Assembly (NCBI GenBank): GCA_903911145.1
Contig: CAIWCD010000002.1
Span: 1-64,000 of the forward strand
Source of the DNA: an uncultured delta proteobacterium
Lineage (GTDB): Bacteria > Myxococcota > Myxococcia > Myxococcales > 40CM-4-68-19
Length of the DNA: 64,000 bases
Direction of reading: 5' to 3'
Positions within the stretch are counted from its first letter, which is position 1, and every line of letters starts with the position of its first letter. The translations under genes and the position numbers were made by a program. Below are positions 1-8,473 of the stretch, piece after piece. The notes under the pieces were generated by a model, which saw only the letters and a list, made by a program, of their open reading frames with translations, searched no databases and had not been told where the DNA came from.

Positions 1-1
1 C

Positions 2-3000
2 GTCACGGCCAGGCACACGATCAAGGCGACCTTCACGCTCCAGACGTTTGCGATCACCACCTCGATGGATGGCAACGGCACCGGCACAATCTCGCCGACG
101 TCACCGACGGTGAACTACGGCGCGGACCAGGCGTTCACCATCACGGCTGCCGCCGGCTCGACGCTCACCGCAGTCACGGTCGATGGCTCGGCCGCCGCGG
201 TCGCGAGCCCGTACACGTTCCACACCGTCACCGCGACACACACGATCAAGGCGACCTTCACGCTCCAGACGTTTGCAATCACGACGTCGATGGACGGAAC
301 CGGCGCCGGCACAATCTCGCCGACGTCACCGGCGGTGAACTACGGCGCGGACCAGGCCTTCACCATCACGGCGAACGCCAACTCGACGCTCACTGCAGTC
401 ACGGTCGACGGCTCGGCGGCCGCTGTCGCGAGTCCGTACACGTTCCACACCGTCACCGCCACGCACACCATCAAGGCGACCTTCACGCTCAAGACGTTTG
501 CGATCACGACGTCGATGGATGGCAACGGCAGCGGCACCATCTCGCCAACCTCGCCGACGGTGAACTACGGCGCGGACCAGGCGTTCACCATCACGCCGGC
601 CACGGGCTCGACGCTCACTGCAGTCACAGTCGACGGCTCGGCCGCCGCTGTCGCGAGTCCGTACACGTTCCACACCGTCACCGCCACGCACACCATCAAG
701 GCGACCTTCACGCTCCAGACGTTCGCGATCACGACATCGATGGACGGCAACGGCAGCGGCACCATCTCGCCGACGTCGCCGACGGTGAACTACGGCGCAG
801 ACCAGGCGTTCACCATCACGGCGGCCACGGGCTCGACGCTCACCGCAGTCACGGTCGACGGCTCGGCCGCCGCTGTCGCGAGTCCGTACACGTTCCACAC
901 CGTCACCGCCACGCACACCATCAAGGCGACCTTCACGCTCCAGACGTTCAACATCACGTCCTCGGTCGACGGGACCGGCAACGGCACCGGCACGATCTCG
1001 CCCTCGGGCGTGACGAGCGTGAACTACGACGCGAGCCAGACGTTCAACTTCTCGCCCGCGAGCAGTTCCGTGGTCAGCGCGGTCACCGTCGACGGCAGCC
1101 CGGTCGCTCTTGCGGCCAGCTACTCGTTCAACAACGTCAGGGCGACGCACACCATCTCCGTGAAGTTCGCGCTCAAGACGTTCACCATCACGGCCTCTGC
1201 TGGCCCGCACGGGAGCATCTCGCCGCCGGGCGCGACGAGCGTGAACGATGGCAGCAGCCAGACCTTCACGATCACGCCGGCGAGCGGCTACATGGTCAAC
1301 GACGTGACCGTCGACAACGCGTCGGTCGGCGCCGTGACGACGTACACGTTCACCAACGTCACCGCGACGCACACCATCTCGGTGACGTTCGTGATCCAGA
1401 CGTTCACGATCACGCCCTCGAGCGACGGCACGGGCAGCGGGACGATCGCGCCCGGAACACAGCAGACGGTCAGCTCGGGCGGCAGCCAGCAGTTCACCAT
1501 TTCGCCCGCGGCCAACTCGACGTTCAGCGCGCTGGCCGTCGATGGCAGCGCCGTCACCGTGCAGAGCCCGTACACGTTCAGCAACGTCACGGCCTCGCAC
1601 ACCATCAAGGCCACGTTCACCAAGAAGACCTTCACGCTGACGCCGTCGATCGATGGCACGGGCAACGGCACCGGCACGGTCTCGCCCGCGACGGCGCAGA
1701 CGGTGAACTACGGCGACAACCAGACCTTCACGTTCACGCCTGACGCCAGCTCGACGGTCAGCGCGGTCACGATGGACGGCTCGCCGGTTGCCACTGCGAA
1801 CTCGTACCCGTTCACCAACGTCACCGGCTCGCACACCATCTCGGTGAAGTTCGCGCTCAAGACGTTCGCCATCACCGTCTCGGCGGGCACCAACGGAACC
1901 ATCACGCCCGGCACGACGCAGACGGTGAACTACGGCGCATCCCAGTCGTTCACCATCGCGGCCAGCAGCGGCTATCACATCGTCGACGTGCTCGTGGATG
2001 GCTCCTCTGCAGGCGCGATCACGAGCTACAGCTTCACCAACGTCACGGGCACGCACAGCATCAGCGCGACGTTCGCCATCACCTGCGCGAGCGACAGCGA
2101 CTGCTCGTCGGGCAACTACTGCGACACGACGCTCACGCCGCACGCCTGCGTGCCGAAGAAGGACACGGGCGCCTGCACCGCGAACGACCAGTGCTCGAGC
2201 AACGCCTGCACCGATGGCGTCTGCTGCAACCGGGCCTGCAACGGCCAGTGCGAGGCGTGCGATGTCCAGGGGCACAGCGGCACCTGCACCACGCTGACGA
2301 GCGGAGAGCCGCACGGGGCGCGGACGAGCTGCACCGGCAACGGAACGCTCTGCGGTGGAAGCTGCACCGGCGCGAGCGCGACGGCCTGCACCTATCCCGG
2401 CTCGGGCACGCAGTGCATCGCGGCCTCGTGCACCAACGGCGTCGCCACTTCCGAGGCGGGCTGCGCAGGAGACGGAACCTGCCCCGCGATCACCACCAAC
2501 TCGTGCGGCACCTATACCTGCGAGGCGGACGGCGGCACCGCCTGCAACAGCGCCTGCACGAGCGACACCGACTGCTCGACGGGCAACTGGTGCAACGGAA
2601 GCAACAAGTGCGTTCCCAAGGAGCCGAACAGCCCGGCCAACACCTGCACCGCGAACGACCAGTGCGTAAGCGGCCACTGCACCGACGGCTTCTGCTGCGA
2701 CACCGCGTGCAACGGCCAGTGCCAGGCGTGCGACGTTGCGGGCAGCGAGGGAACCTGCTCGCCGACGCCTGCGAACGGCGCCCCTCACGGCATCCGCGCG
2801 GCCTGCGCAACCGACGGCAGCGACTGCGGCGGCGCCTGCGACGGAACGCGCGTGCTCGCCTGCGCCTATCCGGGCAGCGACACGCAGTGCCGCGGCGCCT
2901 CGTGCGCGGCGGGAACGGCGACGCTGGCAGCGGGCTGCAACGGCGCGGGTGCTTGCCCGAGCGTGCAGACCGAAACCTGCTCTCCGTACGTCTGCGGAGC

Positions 3001-6000
3001 GAACGCCTGCACGGGCAATTGCCACAGCGACACCGACTGCGTCTCGGGCGACTGGTGCTCAGGCGGCGTCTGCGTGCCCAAGCTCAATCCGGGCCAACTC
3101 TGCTCGGCGACCGACCAGTGCGGCAGCGGCTTCTGCGTCGACGGGGTCTGCTGCGACACGACCTGCAACGGCCAGTGCGAGGCCTGCGCTGAGAGCGGAC
3201 ACGAGGGAACCTGCTCGCCCGTCGCGGGAGCACCGCGCGCAGGCCGCAATGCCTGCGCGACCGACGGCACCGACTGCGGCGGCGCGTGCGACGCGGTCCA
3301 CACCTCGGCGTGCGCGTATCCCGGTTCCTCGACGAGCTGCCGCGGAGCCTCGTGCACCGACGGAACGGCGATCCTCGCGGCAGGCTGCAACAGCGCCGGC
3401 GCATGCCCGCCCGAGCAGGACATCAGCTGCGGCGGCTTCGCGTGCGGCAGCACGATCTGCAACGGCGACTGCACGATCGACAGCGACTGCGCGACCGGAA
3501 ACTACTGCGCGGCCGGCATCTGCACGCCGAAGAGTGCGCCCGGCTCGGTCTGCAGCGCGGCCGATCAATGCGCGAGCGGAAACTGCGTCGACGGTGTCTG
3601 CTGCGACACGGCCTGCACCGACCAGTGCGCGGCGTGCGATGTGCCCGGACACGTCGGAACCTGCTCGCCGGTCCTCACCGGTGCGGCTCCCGAAGGCGCG
3701 CGCCAGGCCTGCGCGTCTGACGGCACCAGCTGCGGCGGCGCCTGCGACGGAACGACGACGGCCAGCTGCGCCTATCCCGACACGAGCTGCCGCGGCGCGA
3801 GCTGCACGAGCGGTGTCGCGACTCTCTCGGCTGCCTGCGATGGACACGGAAGCTGCCCGCCCGTGCAGACCCAGAGCTGCGGCGCGTTCATCTGCGGCGC
3901 GAACGCCTGCAACGGAAACTGCCAGAGCAACTCCGACTGCGCCGCGGGCAACTTCTGCTCGGCCGGCGTCTGCACCGCGACGCTCTCCAACGGCGGAGCA
4001 TGCAGCGCGGCCAGCCAGTGCACGAGCGGCTCGTGCGTCGACGGCGTCTGCTGCAACACCGCCTGCGATGGCCAGTGCGAGGCCTGCGATGTCGCCACCC
4101 ACGTCGGCACGTGCAGCGCAGTCACGGGCGATCCGCACGGCTCGCGCACGGCCTGCGCGACCGATGGAACGGCCTGCGGCGGCGCGTGCGACGGCACGAA
4201 CGCCACCGGCTGCGCCTATCCGACGAACTCGACGCAGTGCCGCGCCGCCTCCTGCGCGGACGGCGTGACGACCAGCTCCTCGAGCTGCGTCGGCACCGGC
4301 GCCTGCCCTGCTGCGTCGCAGAACACGTGCGGCATCTACGCGTGCGAAGGCACCACCTGCGCGACGAGCTGCACGAGCAACGCGGAGTGCGCAGCCGGCT
4401 CGACATGCGTCGCGCAACGCTGCGTCCTCGACGGAACCCCCGGCGTCTGGACGGTCGCGGGCTCGGGCGGCTGTGCCTCGGGCGGCGCAGGAAATCTCCT
4501 CCCTCTGCTTGGCCTCGCGATCTTCGCGCTGCTGCAGTTCATGCGGCGCAACGCGCGCAAGTCCGCGCTGGTGGCGGTCCTCCTCGTTCTCGCCGCGCCG
4601 ATGGGAGCGTTCGCGCAGTCGACCGTGCCGACCGACACGTCGCTCGTCATCGACCGCTTCCAACCCGGCGCGGGCGTCTACGACCTGCTCGGCGTCGGCT
4701 CGGCAGAGACGCCCGATCACCTCGCGTTTCATCTCTCCGCGTTCATCGACTACGCCAACCAGCCGCTGCGGCTGATCGCGAACGGCCAGCCCAGCCAGCA
4801 AGTGCTGCTGCTGCGCTACCAGTCGATGCTGTATCTCGGCGCGAGCATCGGTCTGTTCGATCGATTTGAACTCGGCTTCGTGCTGCCCACGCTGATCGCG
4901 CAGAAGTCCGGCTCGACGGAAGTGCTCGGCCCGACGTTGACGAGTGCGGGCTCTGGCGTCGGCGATATCCGTTTCGTCCCCAAGGCGAAGCTCTACGGCG
5001 GCAAGCGGCTCGTCTTCGCGGTGGCACTTCCCTTCACGCTTCCCACCGGCTCGGGCCACGCCTACCTGAGCCAGGGCCGCGCGACGTTCAGCCCCGAGCT
5101 GCGACTGGAGACGAATCAGAACTGGCTCCCGTTTCAGCTGATGGCCAATGCCGGCGTCGCTCTGCGCAACACGCGCGTGCTCGGCGATCTCAATCTCAGC
5201 AACGCCTTTACGTGGGGCGGCGCCGCGCAGGTTCCCTTCCACCTCTCGACGCAGAAGTTCGCCGCACTCGCCACGATCGCGGGCGAGCTCGGACTTTCTG
5301 TGAACCATCCGTCGGAGCGGCCGATGGAGGCGATGGGCGCCTTGCGCTGGTTCACTCCGGCGAGCGTCGATGTCACGCTCGGCGCGGGTCCCGGCATCAC
5401 CAACGGCTACGGCACGCCGCGCTTTCGCCTCTTCGGTGGGCTCGCCTACAACCCGGCCAAGGCGCAGCCCGCGGCGCCCGAGAAGCCCGCGTTCTGTCTG
5501 CTCGCGGCCGATACCTATCTGCGCACGCCGGCGGGCCAGGCGATCGATGTGCCGATCAACGCGATGGCACAGTCGGGCCAGCCGATCACGGTCTCGCGCA
5601 CTGAGCCGCCCTCGCACGGCGCGGTGCAGAAGGCCGCGAGCGGTGCGCTGCAGTACCTGCCCGCCGATGGCTACTCGGGCAAGGATGAGTTCGCGCTGAT
5701 CGTCAGCGATGGCAGCGAGCGCACCGCACGCCAGAAGGTCGTCGTCGATGTGCTCCCGCCGCCTCCGCCTCCGCCGCCCGCGCCGGTCGCAGAGCTGCCG
5801 CTGCCTCCGATGCCGATGCCCGAGCCGCTGCCGCCTCCGCCGCCTCCTCCGCCAGCAGCCAACGAGCCCGAGCGGATCATCCGCAACGGACACATCGCGC
5901 TGCTCGCGCCGGTGCAGTTCGCGGTCGACAAGGACATCATCCTGCGCAAGTCGATGCCGATCCTCGACAAGGTCGCGCAGATCCTCCGCGAGAATCCCGA

Positions 6001-6532
6001 CTACAAGAAGGTCAGCATCGAGGGCCACACCGACAGCCAGGGCGCGGCCGAGCACAACCTCGATCTCTCGCAGCGCCGCGCCAACTCGGTCATGCGCTAT
6101 CTGATCAAGGACAAGATCGACGCGGCCCGCCTTGAGGCGCATGGCTTCGGGCAGGACAAGCCGATCGAGAGCAACGCGAGCCCCAAGGGGCGCGCGCGCA
6201 ATCGTCGCGTCGAGTTCGTCGTCACCGACGGGCCGATGCCCGACACCAAGCCGAGCGCGACTCCCGCGAAGCCCGCGCCGAGCGATGCCGCGAAGCCCGC
6301 GCCGAGCGATGCCGCGAAGCCCGCGCCGAGCGATGCCGCGAAGCCCGCGCCAAGCGATTCTGCGAAGCCCGCGCCGAGCGACGCCGCGAAGCCTGCGCCG
6401 AGCGATGCTGCTGCGGCCTCGCCGAAGAAGACGCACAAGAAGCCTGCGCCGAAGACCGCGCCCGCTGATGCGTCGCAGGATCTGCCGCTCGACGCGCTTC
6501 CGTCGCTGCCTCCTCTGCCGTCGAGCAAGTAG
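2..6532 (+). CDS. Giant surface protein: InlB-type and Cys-rich repeats, MYXO-CTERM-like segment, fused in frame to an OmpA-family beta-barrel protein (5' partial)
   Basis: The frame is open from base 2, so the true start lies upstream; the track's Met at 65 is internal. Numbering from that Met, residues about 1-670 are nine tandem ~75-residue repeats of the divergent InlB B-repeat type. Residues 674-1453 are Cys-rich modules (CVDGVCCDTAC-like motifs). A MYXO-CTERM-like segment follows around Cys1470: Cys, glycines, a hydrophobic stretch, then a basic cluster. Without a stop, a classical signal peptide starts at Met1493 (basic n-region, hydrophobic core, AFAQ). After it come a predicted beta-barrel (about 1519-1800), an Ig/cadherin-like domain (about 1812-1895), a proline-rich linker, an OmpA peptidoglycan-binding domain (about 1938-2058, with GHTDSQG and the RRVEF end) and six KPAPSDAA repeats. 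By family knowledge, such Cys-rich MYXO-CTERM proteins are surface exposed and OmpA domains anchor barrels to peptidoglycan. The order resembles myxobacterial TraA followed by TraB, but no PA14-like domain is visible here. Whether one or two polypeptides are made is unknown. Confidence 0.8.
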   Translation, partial: VTARHTIKATFTLQTFAITTSMDGNGTGTISPTSPTVNYGADQAFTITAAAGSTLTAVTVDGSAAAVASPYTFHTVTATHTIKATFTLQTFAITTSMDGTGAGTISPTSPAVNYGADQAFTITANANSTLTAVTVDGSAAAVASPYTFHTVTATHTIKATFTLKTFAITTSMDGNGSGTISPTSPTVNYGADQAFTITPATGSTLTAVTVDGSAAAVASPYTFHTVTATHTIKATFTLQTFAITTSMDGNGSGTISPTSPTVNYGADQAFTITAATGSTLTAVTVDGSAAAVASPYTFHTVTATHTIKATFTLQTFNITSSVDGTGNGTGTISPSGVTSVNYDASQTFNFSPASSSVVSAVTVDGSPVALAASYSFNNVRATHTISVKFALKTFTITASAGPHGSISPPGATSVNDGSSQTFTITPASGYMVNDVTVDNASVGAVTTYTFTNVTATHTISVTFVIQTFTITPSSDGTGSGTIAPGTQQTVSSGGSQQFTISPAANSTFSALAVDGSAVTVQSPYTFSNVTASHTIKATFTKKTFTLTPSIDGTGNGTGTVSPATAQTVNYGDNQTFTFTPDASSTVSAVTMDGSPVATANSYPFTNVTGSHTISVKFALKTFAITVSAGTNGTITPGTTQTVNYGASQSFTIAASSGYHIVDVLVDGSSAGAITSYSFTNVTGTHSISATFAITCASDSDCSSGNYCDTTLTPHACVPKKDTGACTANDQCSSNACTDGVCCNRACNGQCEACDVQGHSGTCTTLTSGEPHGARTSCTGNGTLCGGSCTGASATACTYPGSGTQCIAASCTNGVATSEAGCAGDGTCPAITTNSCGTYTCEADGGTACNSACTSDTDCSTGNWCNGSNKCVPKEPNSPANTCTANDQCVSGHCTDGFCCDTACNGQCQACDVAGSEGTCSPTPANGAPHGIRAACATDGSDCGGACDGTRVLACAYPGSDTQCRGASCAAGTATLAAGCNGAGACPSVQTETCSPYVCGANACTGNCHSDTDCVSGDWCSGGVCVPKLNPGQLCSATDQCGSGFCVDGVCCDTTCNGQCEACAESGHEGTCSPVAGAPRAGRNACATDGTDCGGACDAVHTSACAYPGSSTSCRGASCTDGTAILAAGCNSAGACPPEQDISCGGFACGSTICNGDCTIDSDCATGNYCAAGICTPKSAPGSVCSAADQCASGNCVDGVCCDTACTDQCAACDVPGHVGTCSPVLTGAAPEGARQACASDGTSCGGACDGTTTASCAYPDTSCRGASCTSGVATLSAACDGHGSCPPVQTQSCGAFICGANACNGNCQSNSDCAAGNFCSAGVCTATLSNGGACSAASQCTSGSCVDGVCCNTACDGQCEACDVATHVGTCSAVTGDPHGSRTACATDGTACGGACDGTNATGCAYPTNSTQCRAASCADGVTTSSSSCVGTGACPAASQNTCGIYACEGTTCATSCTSNAECAAGSTCVAQRCVLDGTPGVWTVAGSGGCASGGAGNLLPLLGLAIFALLQFMRRNARKSALVAVLLVLAAPMGAFAQSTVPTDTSLVIDRFQPGAGVYDLLGVGSAETPDHLAFHLSAFIDYANQPLRLIANGQPSQQVLLLRYQSMLYLGASIGLFDRFELGFVLPTLIAQKSGSTEVLGPTLTSAGSGVGDIRFVPKAKLYGGKRLVFAVALPFTLPTGSGHAYLSQGRATFSPELRLETNQNWLPFQLMANAGVALRNTRVLGDLNLSNAFTWGGAAQVPFHLSTQKFAALATIAGELGLSVNHPSERPMEAMGALRWFTPASVDVTLGAGPGITNGYGTPRFRLFGGLAYNPAKAQPAAPEKPAFCLLAADTYLRTPAGQAIDVPINAMAQSGQPITVSRTEPPSHGAVQKAASGALQYLPADGYSGKDEFALIVSDGSERTARQKVVVDVLPPPPPPPPAPVAELPLPPMPMPEPLPPPPPPPPAANEPERIIRNGHIALLAPVQFAVDKDIILRKSMPILDKVAQILRENPDYKKVSIEGHTDSQGAAEHNLDLSQRRANSVMRYLIKDKIDAARLEAHGFGQDKPIESNASPKGRARNRRVEFVVTDGPMPDTKPSATPAKPAPSDAAKPAPSDAAKPAPSDAAKPAPSDSAKPAPSDAAKPAPSDAAAASPKKTHKKPAPKTAPADASQDLPLDALPSLPPLPSSK
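47..2081 (+). repeat. Nine tandem InlB-type (divergent B-repeat) units, the first four almost identical 225-bp copies
   Basis: Units begin with F-x-I-T and end with a THTIKATF/THTISVKF-type strand. Units 1-4 (47-271, 272-496, 497-721, 722-946) are exactly 225 bp each and nearly identical at the DNA level; units 5-9 are diverged and 72-78 codons long. A partial unit precedes base 47, so the array continues upstream of the window. Such repeats usually build stalk-like extracellular adhesin segments. The DNA identity of the first four implies recent duplication or gene conversion. Confidence 0.85.
2084..4430 (+). repeat. Cys-rich tandem modules, five full plus one partial, period about 150-157 residues
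   Basis: Modules start at C-x3-D/S-D-C-x2-G-x-W/Y/F-C sites near 2084, 2555, 3019, 3469, 3919 and 4370. Each then carries a C-x2-x-C-x-SG-x-C-DGVCC block, a GQCEACD-type block and a CGGACDG-type block. The even number and spacing of Cys suggest disulfide-bonded extracellular modules. Repeats of this style are common in myxobacterial surface proteins, and the last module stops just before the MYXO-CTERM-like segment. Confidence 0.8.
4462..4618 (+). other. Junction: MYXO-CTERM-like sorting segment directly overlapping an internal signal peptide
   Basis: Residues 1466-1500 (track numbering) read as glycine-rich GSGGCASGG, a ~17-residue hydrophobic stretch and the basic cluster MRRNARK, which is the layout of a MYXO-CTERM tag with its invariant Cys. 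The same basic cluster begins at an ATG (4541) and serves equally well as the n-region of a signal peptide ending in AFAQ. No stop codon separates the two. There is no convincing ribosome binding site just upstream of 4541; the nearest purine-rich run (aggaaa) is about 50 bases away. Confidence 0.7.
6269..6412 (+). repeat. Six 24-bp tandem repeats encoding KPAPSDAA
   Basis: Six units of 24 bp encode Lys-Pro-Ala-Pro-Ser-Asp-Ala-Ala. Units 1-3 are identical and units 4-6 differ by a few silent or Ser/Ala changes. They form a flexible Pro/Ala-rich tail after the OmpA domain, close to the C terminus. Such arrays change length by slippage. Confidence 0.9.
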
Positions 6533-6545
6533 CGGGATGAATCAA

Positions 6546-6612
6546 GCTCGAGCCTCGTTGCTCGAGCGGTGCACCCCAAACCCCACGTGGCCGCGATCGG
6601 CTGCGTGGGGTT
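6546..6612. terminator. Two hairpins between convergent genes
   Basis: A 7-bp inverted repeat (gctcgag/ctcgagc, 6546-6567) is followed by a 9-bp perfect stem (aaccccacg/cgtggggtt, 6579-6612) whose loop can itself pair. They lie in the 113-bp gap between the end of the giant plus-strand gene and the end of the minus-strand DUF5658 gene, a likely bidirectional termination zone. There is no strong U-tract. Confidence 0.55.
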
Positions 6613-6645
6613 CAACGCGTTCTGGAGCAGGCCAGTGGCAGACGA

Positions 6646-7977
6646 TCAGTGCAGCTGGTGCCAGAGCAGGGCAGCCCAGTAGAGATCGAGCAGAGCCCAG
6701 AGCCCGACGGCGACGCGAAGAAACCAGGTGCCGAAGCGGAAGAGCTGAAATCGCGAGACGACAAAGAACGCCACCAGAGCGAGGCCGTTCTTCACCGCGA
6801 GATATCCCCACGGATGGTGCAGCACGAGAGGCCGCAGGAGAGGATTTGCCTCCTGCACAAGACCTTCGCGCACGAACTTCCACGTCAGCGCAGTATCGAC
6901 GAGCGCAAGGACGCCATAGGCCGCAAACCAGGGCCAGATGCGGGTGGTCGGGCGATCGGCGAAGAGGTCGCTGGCACGCGTGAGCCGCTCGGGAACGTAG
7001 ACGCGACGGCCGAAGAGGATGAAGCGGTTGAGGAAGCTGGTGGGTCTGCGGCGGCGCTCGGGGCCGGCGTAGCTCGAGGTGACGACCCAATCGTATTCGG
7101 GGACTGCGAGCGCGCCCGCACGCACGTCCTCTTCGGGCGCCGCGTCGGGCATGGCGAACTCGCTGAGCTCCTCGAGCGCCTTCGCGTGCGCGTCGACGAG
7201 AAGCTCCCACTGCTCGGACCGCGGCTGCTCGCTCAAGATCCCCAGTACCGCCGTGATCCGCGGCTCCTGGCTCCACGGCAAGAGCACGACGTAGGCGTAG
7301 AGATTCTCGTCCTCGGCGTACTGCGCGTAGACCTCGCTCTCCTCGGAGAGGTGGCCGAAGCGGGCGAGCACGGGATGCTTGCGCAGCTTGCGATCAACAG
7401 CGGCCGCGCGCGACTTGATCGGCCAGAGCCAGCGGCGCACGAGGTCGGCCCGCAGCGCCTCGATGCGCTTGTTTCCGCGCAGGACGAACTGGAGCTGCAG
7501 CGCGAGCGGATCGGGCCCGAGCGGCCGCACGACCGCGCCCCGCACCTGAGCGAGCCGCATCGCCGTCGCGCGAATCAGCTCCTCGATCTTCTCCCAGCCC
7601 GCGCCGTGAACGACGCTGCGCGAATTGGAGGCCTCGTCATTTCCGGCGATCGCCTTGTCGATGACGCGAGCGATCTTTTCCGGAGTCGCGCTCTGCGGAA
7701 TCACGCGCGCGACCAGGCCCCGCGCACGCGCGCCGACGATCTCGGGGAGATCGGCATATTCGGCCAGCAGAATACGGCGCATATCCGGAGCGGCACGCAT
7801 GCAATCGCGCAGCAGCGCCAGCGAATCGCCGCCGGACATTCGATAGCGCACGACCATCGCATCGAATCGCCGCGAGGCAACCAGCTTGAGCGCCGCGTCC
7901 GCGTCTTCGGCGACGACCTGCTCATACCCGCGCAAGGCAGGCAGCGGCTCTCCAATGATGAGTGCGGACGCCCCCAT
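6646..7977 (-). CDS. Membrane protein with degenerate receiver domain and C-terminal DUF5658-like domain
   Basis: 443 residues from the ATG at 7977; the track ORF extends 20 codons further without support. The N-terminal ~110 residues have the alternating fold pattern of a CheY-like receiver, but the phosphoacceptor position is Arg (VVRYRMSGGDS where a receiver has D-x-x-M-P) and the acidic pair and conserved Lys are absent. It is therefore probably a pseudo-receiver that cannot be phosphorylated. A central region of ~190 residues is unrecognised. The last ~140 residues begin with GPERRR and hold about three hydrophobic helices, matching DUF5658 of unknown function. It is the last of three minus-strand genes (desaturase, globin, this one), 79 bases after the globin. 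The long plus-strand ORF over it is a shadow. Confidence 0.7.
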   Translation of the reverse strand: MGASALIIGEPLPALRGYEQVVAEDADAALKLVASRRFDAMVVRYRMSGGDSLALLRDCMRAAPDMRRILLAEYADLPEIVGARARGLVARVIPQSATPEKIARVIDKAIAGNDEASNSRSVVHGAGWEKIEELIRATAMRLAQVRGAVVRPLGPDPLALQLQFVLRGNKRIEALRADLVRRWLWPIKSRAAAVDRKLRKHPVLARFGHLSEESEVYAQYAEDENLYAYVVLLPWSQEPRITAVLGILSEQPRSEQWELLVDAHAKALEELSEFAMPDAAPEEDVRAGALAVPEYDWVVTSSYAGPERRRRPTSFLNRFILFGRRVYVPERLTRASDLFADRPTTRIWPWFAAYGVLALVDTALTWKFVREGLVQEANPLLRPLVLHHPWGYLAVKNGLALVAFFVVSRFQLFRFGTWFLRVAVGLWALLDLYWAALLWHQLH

Positions 7978-8056
7978 GTAATGGAGATTATCAGAGCGAT
8001 ATGCGCGCCCGGCGGGAACGATGCTCCGACAAATCACCGATGCCGCGGCGATTGAC

Positions 8057-8473
8057 CTATTCGGGAACGTTGCGGAGGAAATCGGCGACGCCCGCGAGCC
8101 GCTGCTCGAGGTATTGGCGCACCTCGGGCGTCACCGTCTCGATCGCGAGCGCGGCGTTCAGGCAGCGCATCCACGCATCGCGCATCGAGATATCAACGCG
8201 CACGTGCATATGCCGCATGCGCAGGCGAGGATGGCCGTGCTGCGCGATATAGTCCTGCGGTCCACCGAGCCAGCCGATGAAGAAGAGGCCGAGCCGATCG
8301 CGGACGCCTTCACTGACGCGGCCCTGCGCATCGCGCTCGTGCAGCGCCGCGAGTTCGGGCTCGTGCGCATCCATCGCGTCGTAGAAACGCGCCACCATCG
8401 CGCGCACGCCTGCGTCTCCGCCCATGCGCAGGTAGGGACTATCGGTCGCTGTCGGAACCCATTCAGCCGTCAT
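8057..8473 (-). CDS. Truncated hemoglobin (group II-like)
   Basis: 138 residues starting MTAEWVPTATDSPY. It shows the 2-over-2 globin pattern: an FYDAM helix, the GGPQ-Y segment, a GHPRLRMRH stretch carrying the proximal His and a DAWMRC helix with the Trp typical of group II (TrHbO/YjbI). Members bind heme and O2 or NO in the cytoplasm and are usually linked to oxygen delivery or nitrosative/oxidative stress. The track start at 8701 adds 76 residues that lie antisense to nothing conserved, and the ATG at 8473 fits the family length. Its start overlaps the end of the desaturase gene by 11 bp, so the two are probably co-transcribed; the oxygen-using desaturase next door makes a functional link plausible (inference). 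Confidence 0.85.
   Translation of the reverse strand: MTAEWVPTATDSPYLRMGGDAGVRAMVARFYDAMDAHEPELAALHERDAQGRVSEGVRDRLGLFFIGWLGGPQDYIAQHGHPRLRMRHMHVRVDISMRDAWMRCLNAALAIETVTPEVRQYLEQRLAGVADFLRNVPE

Noticed and set aside
47-946. Possible CRISPR-like array
   Set aside because: Units of 225 bp are in-frame protein-coding repeats with no spacers; they are adhesin domains.
326-3025. 899-aa minus-strand ORF, and similar 1125-aa one at 3059-6436
   Set aside because: Arg/Ala-rich low-complexity translation antisense to the repeat protein. The high GC content and repeated sense codons keep the reverse frame open; no start site or domain supports it.
6649-8055. 468-aa plus-strand ORF
   Set aside because: Arg/Glu-rich translation without domains, antisense to the DUF5658/receiver gene, which has clear membrane helices and fold pattern.
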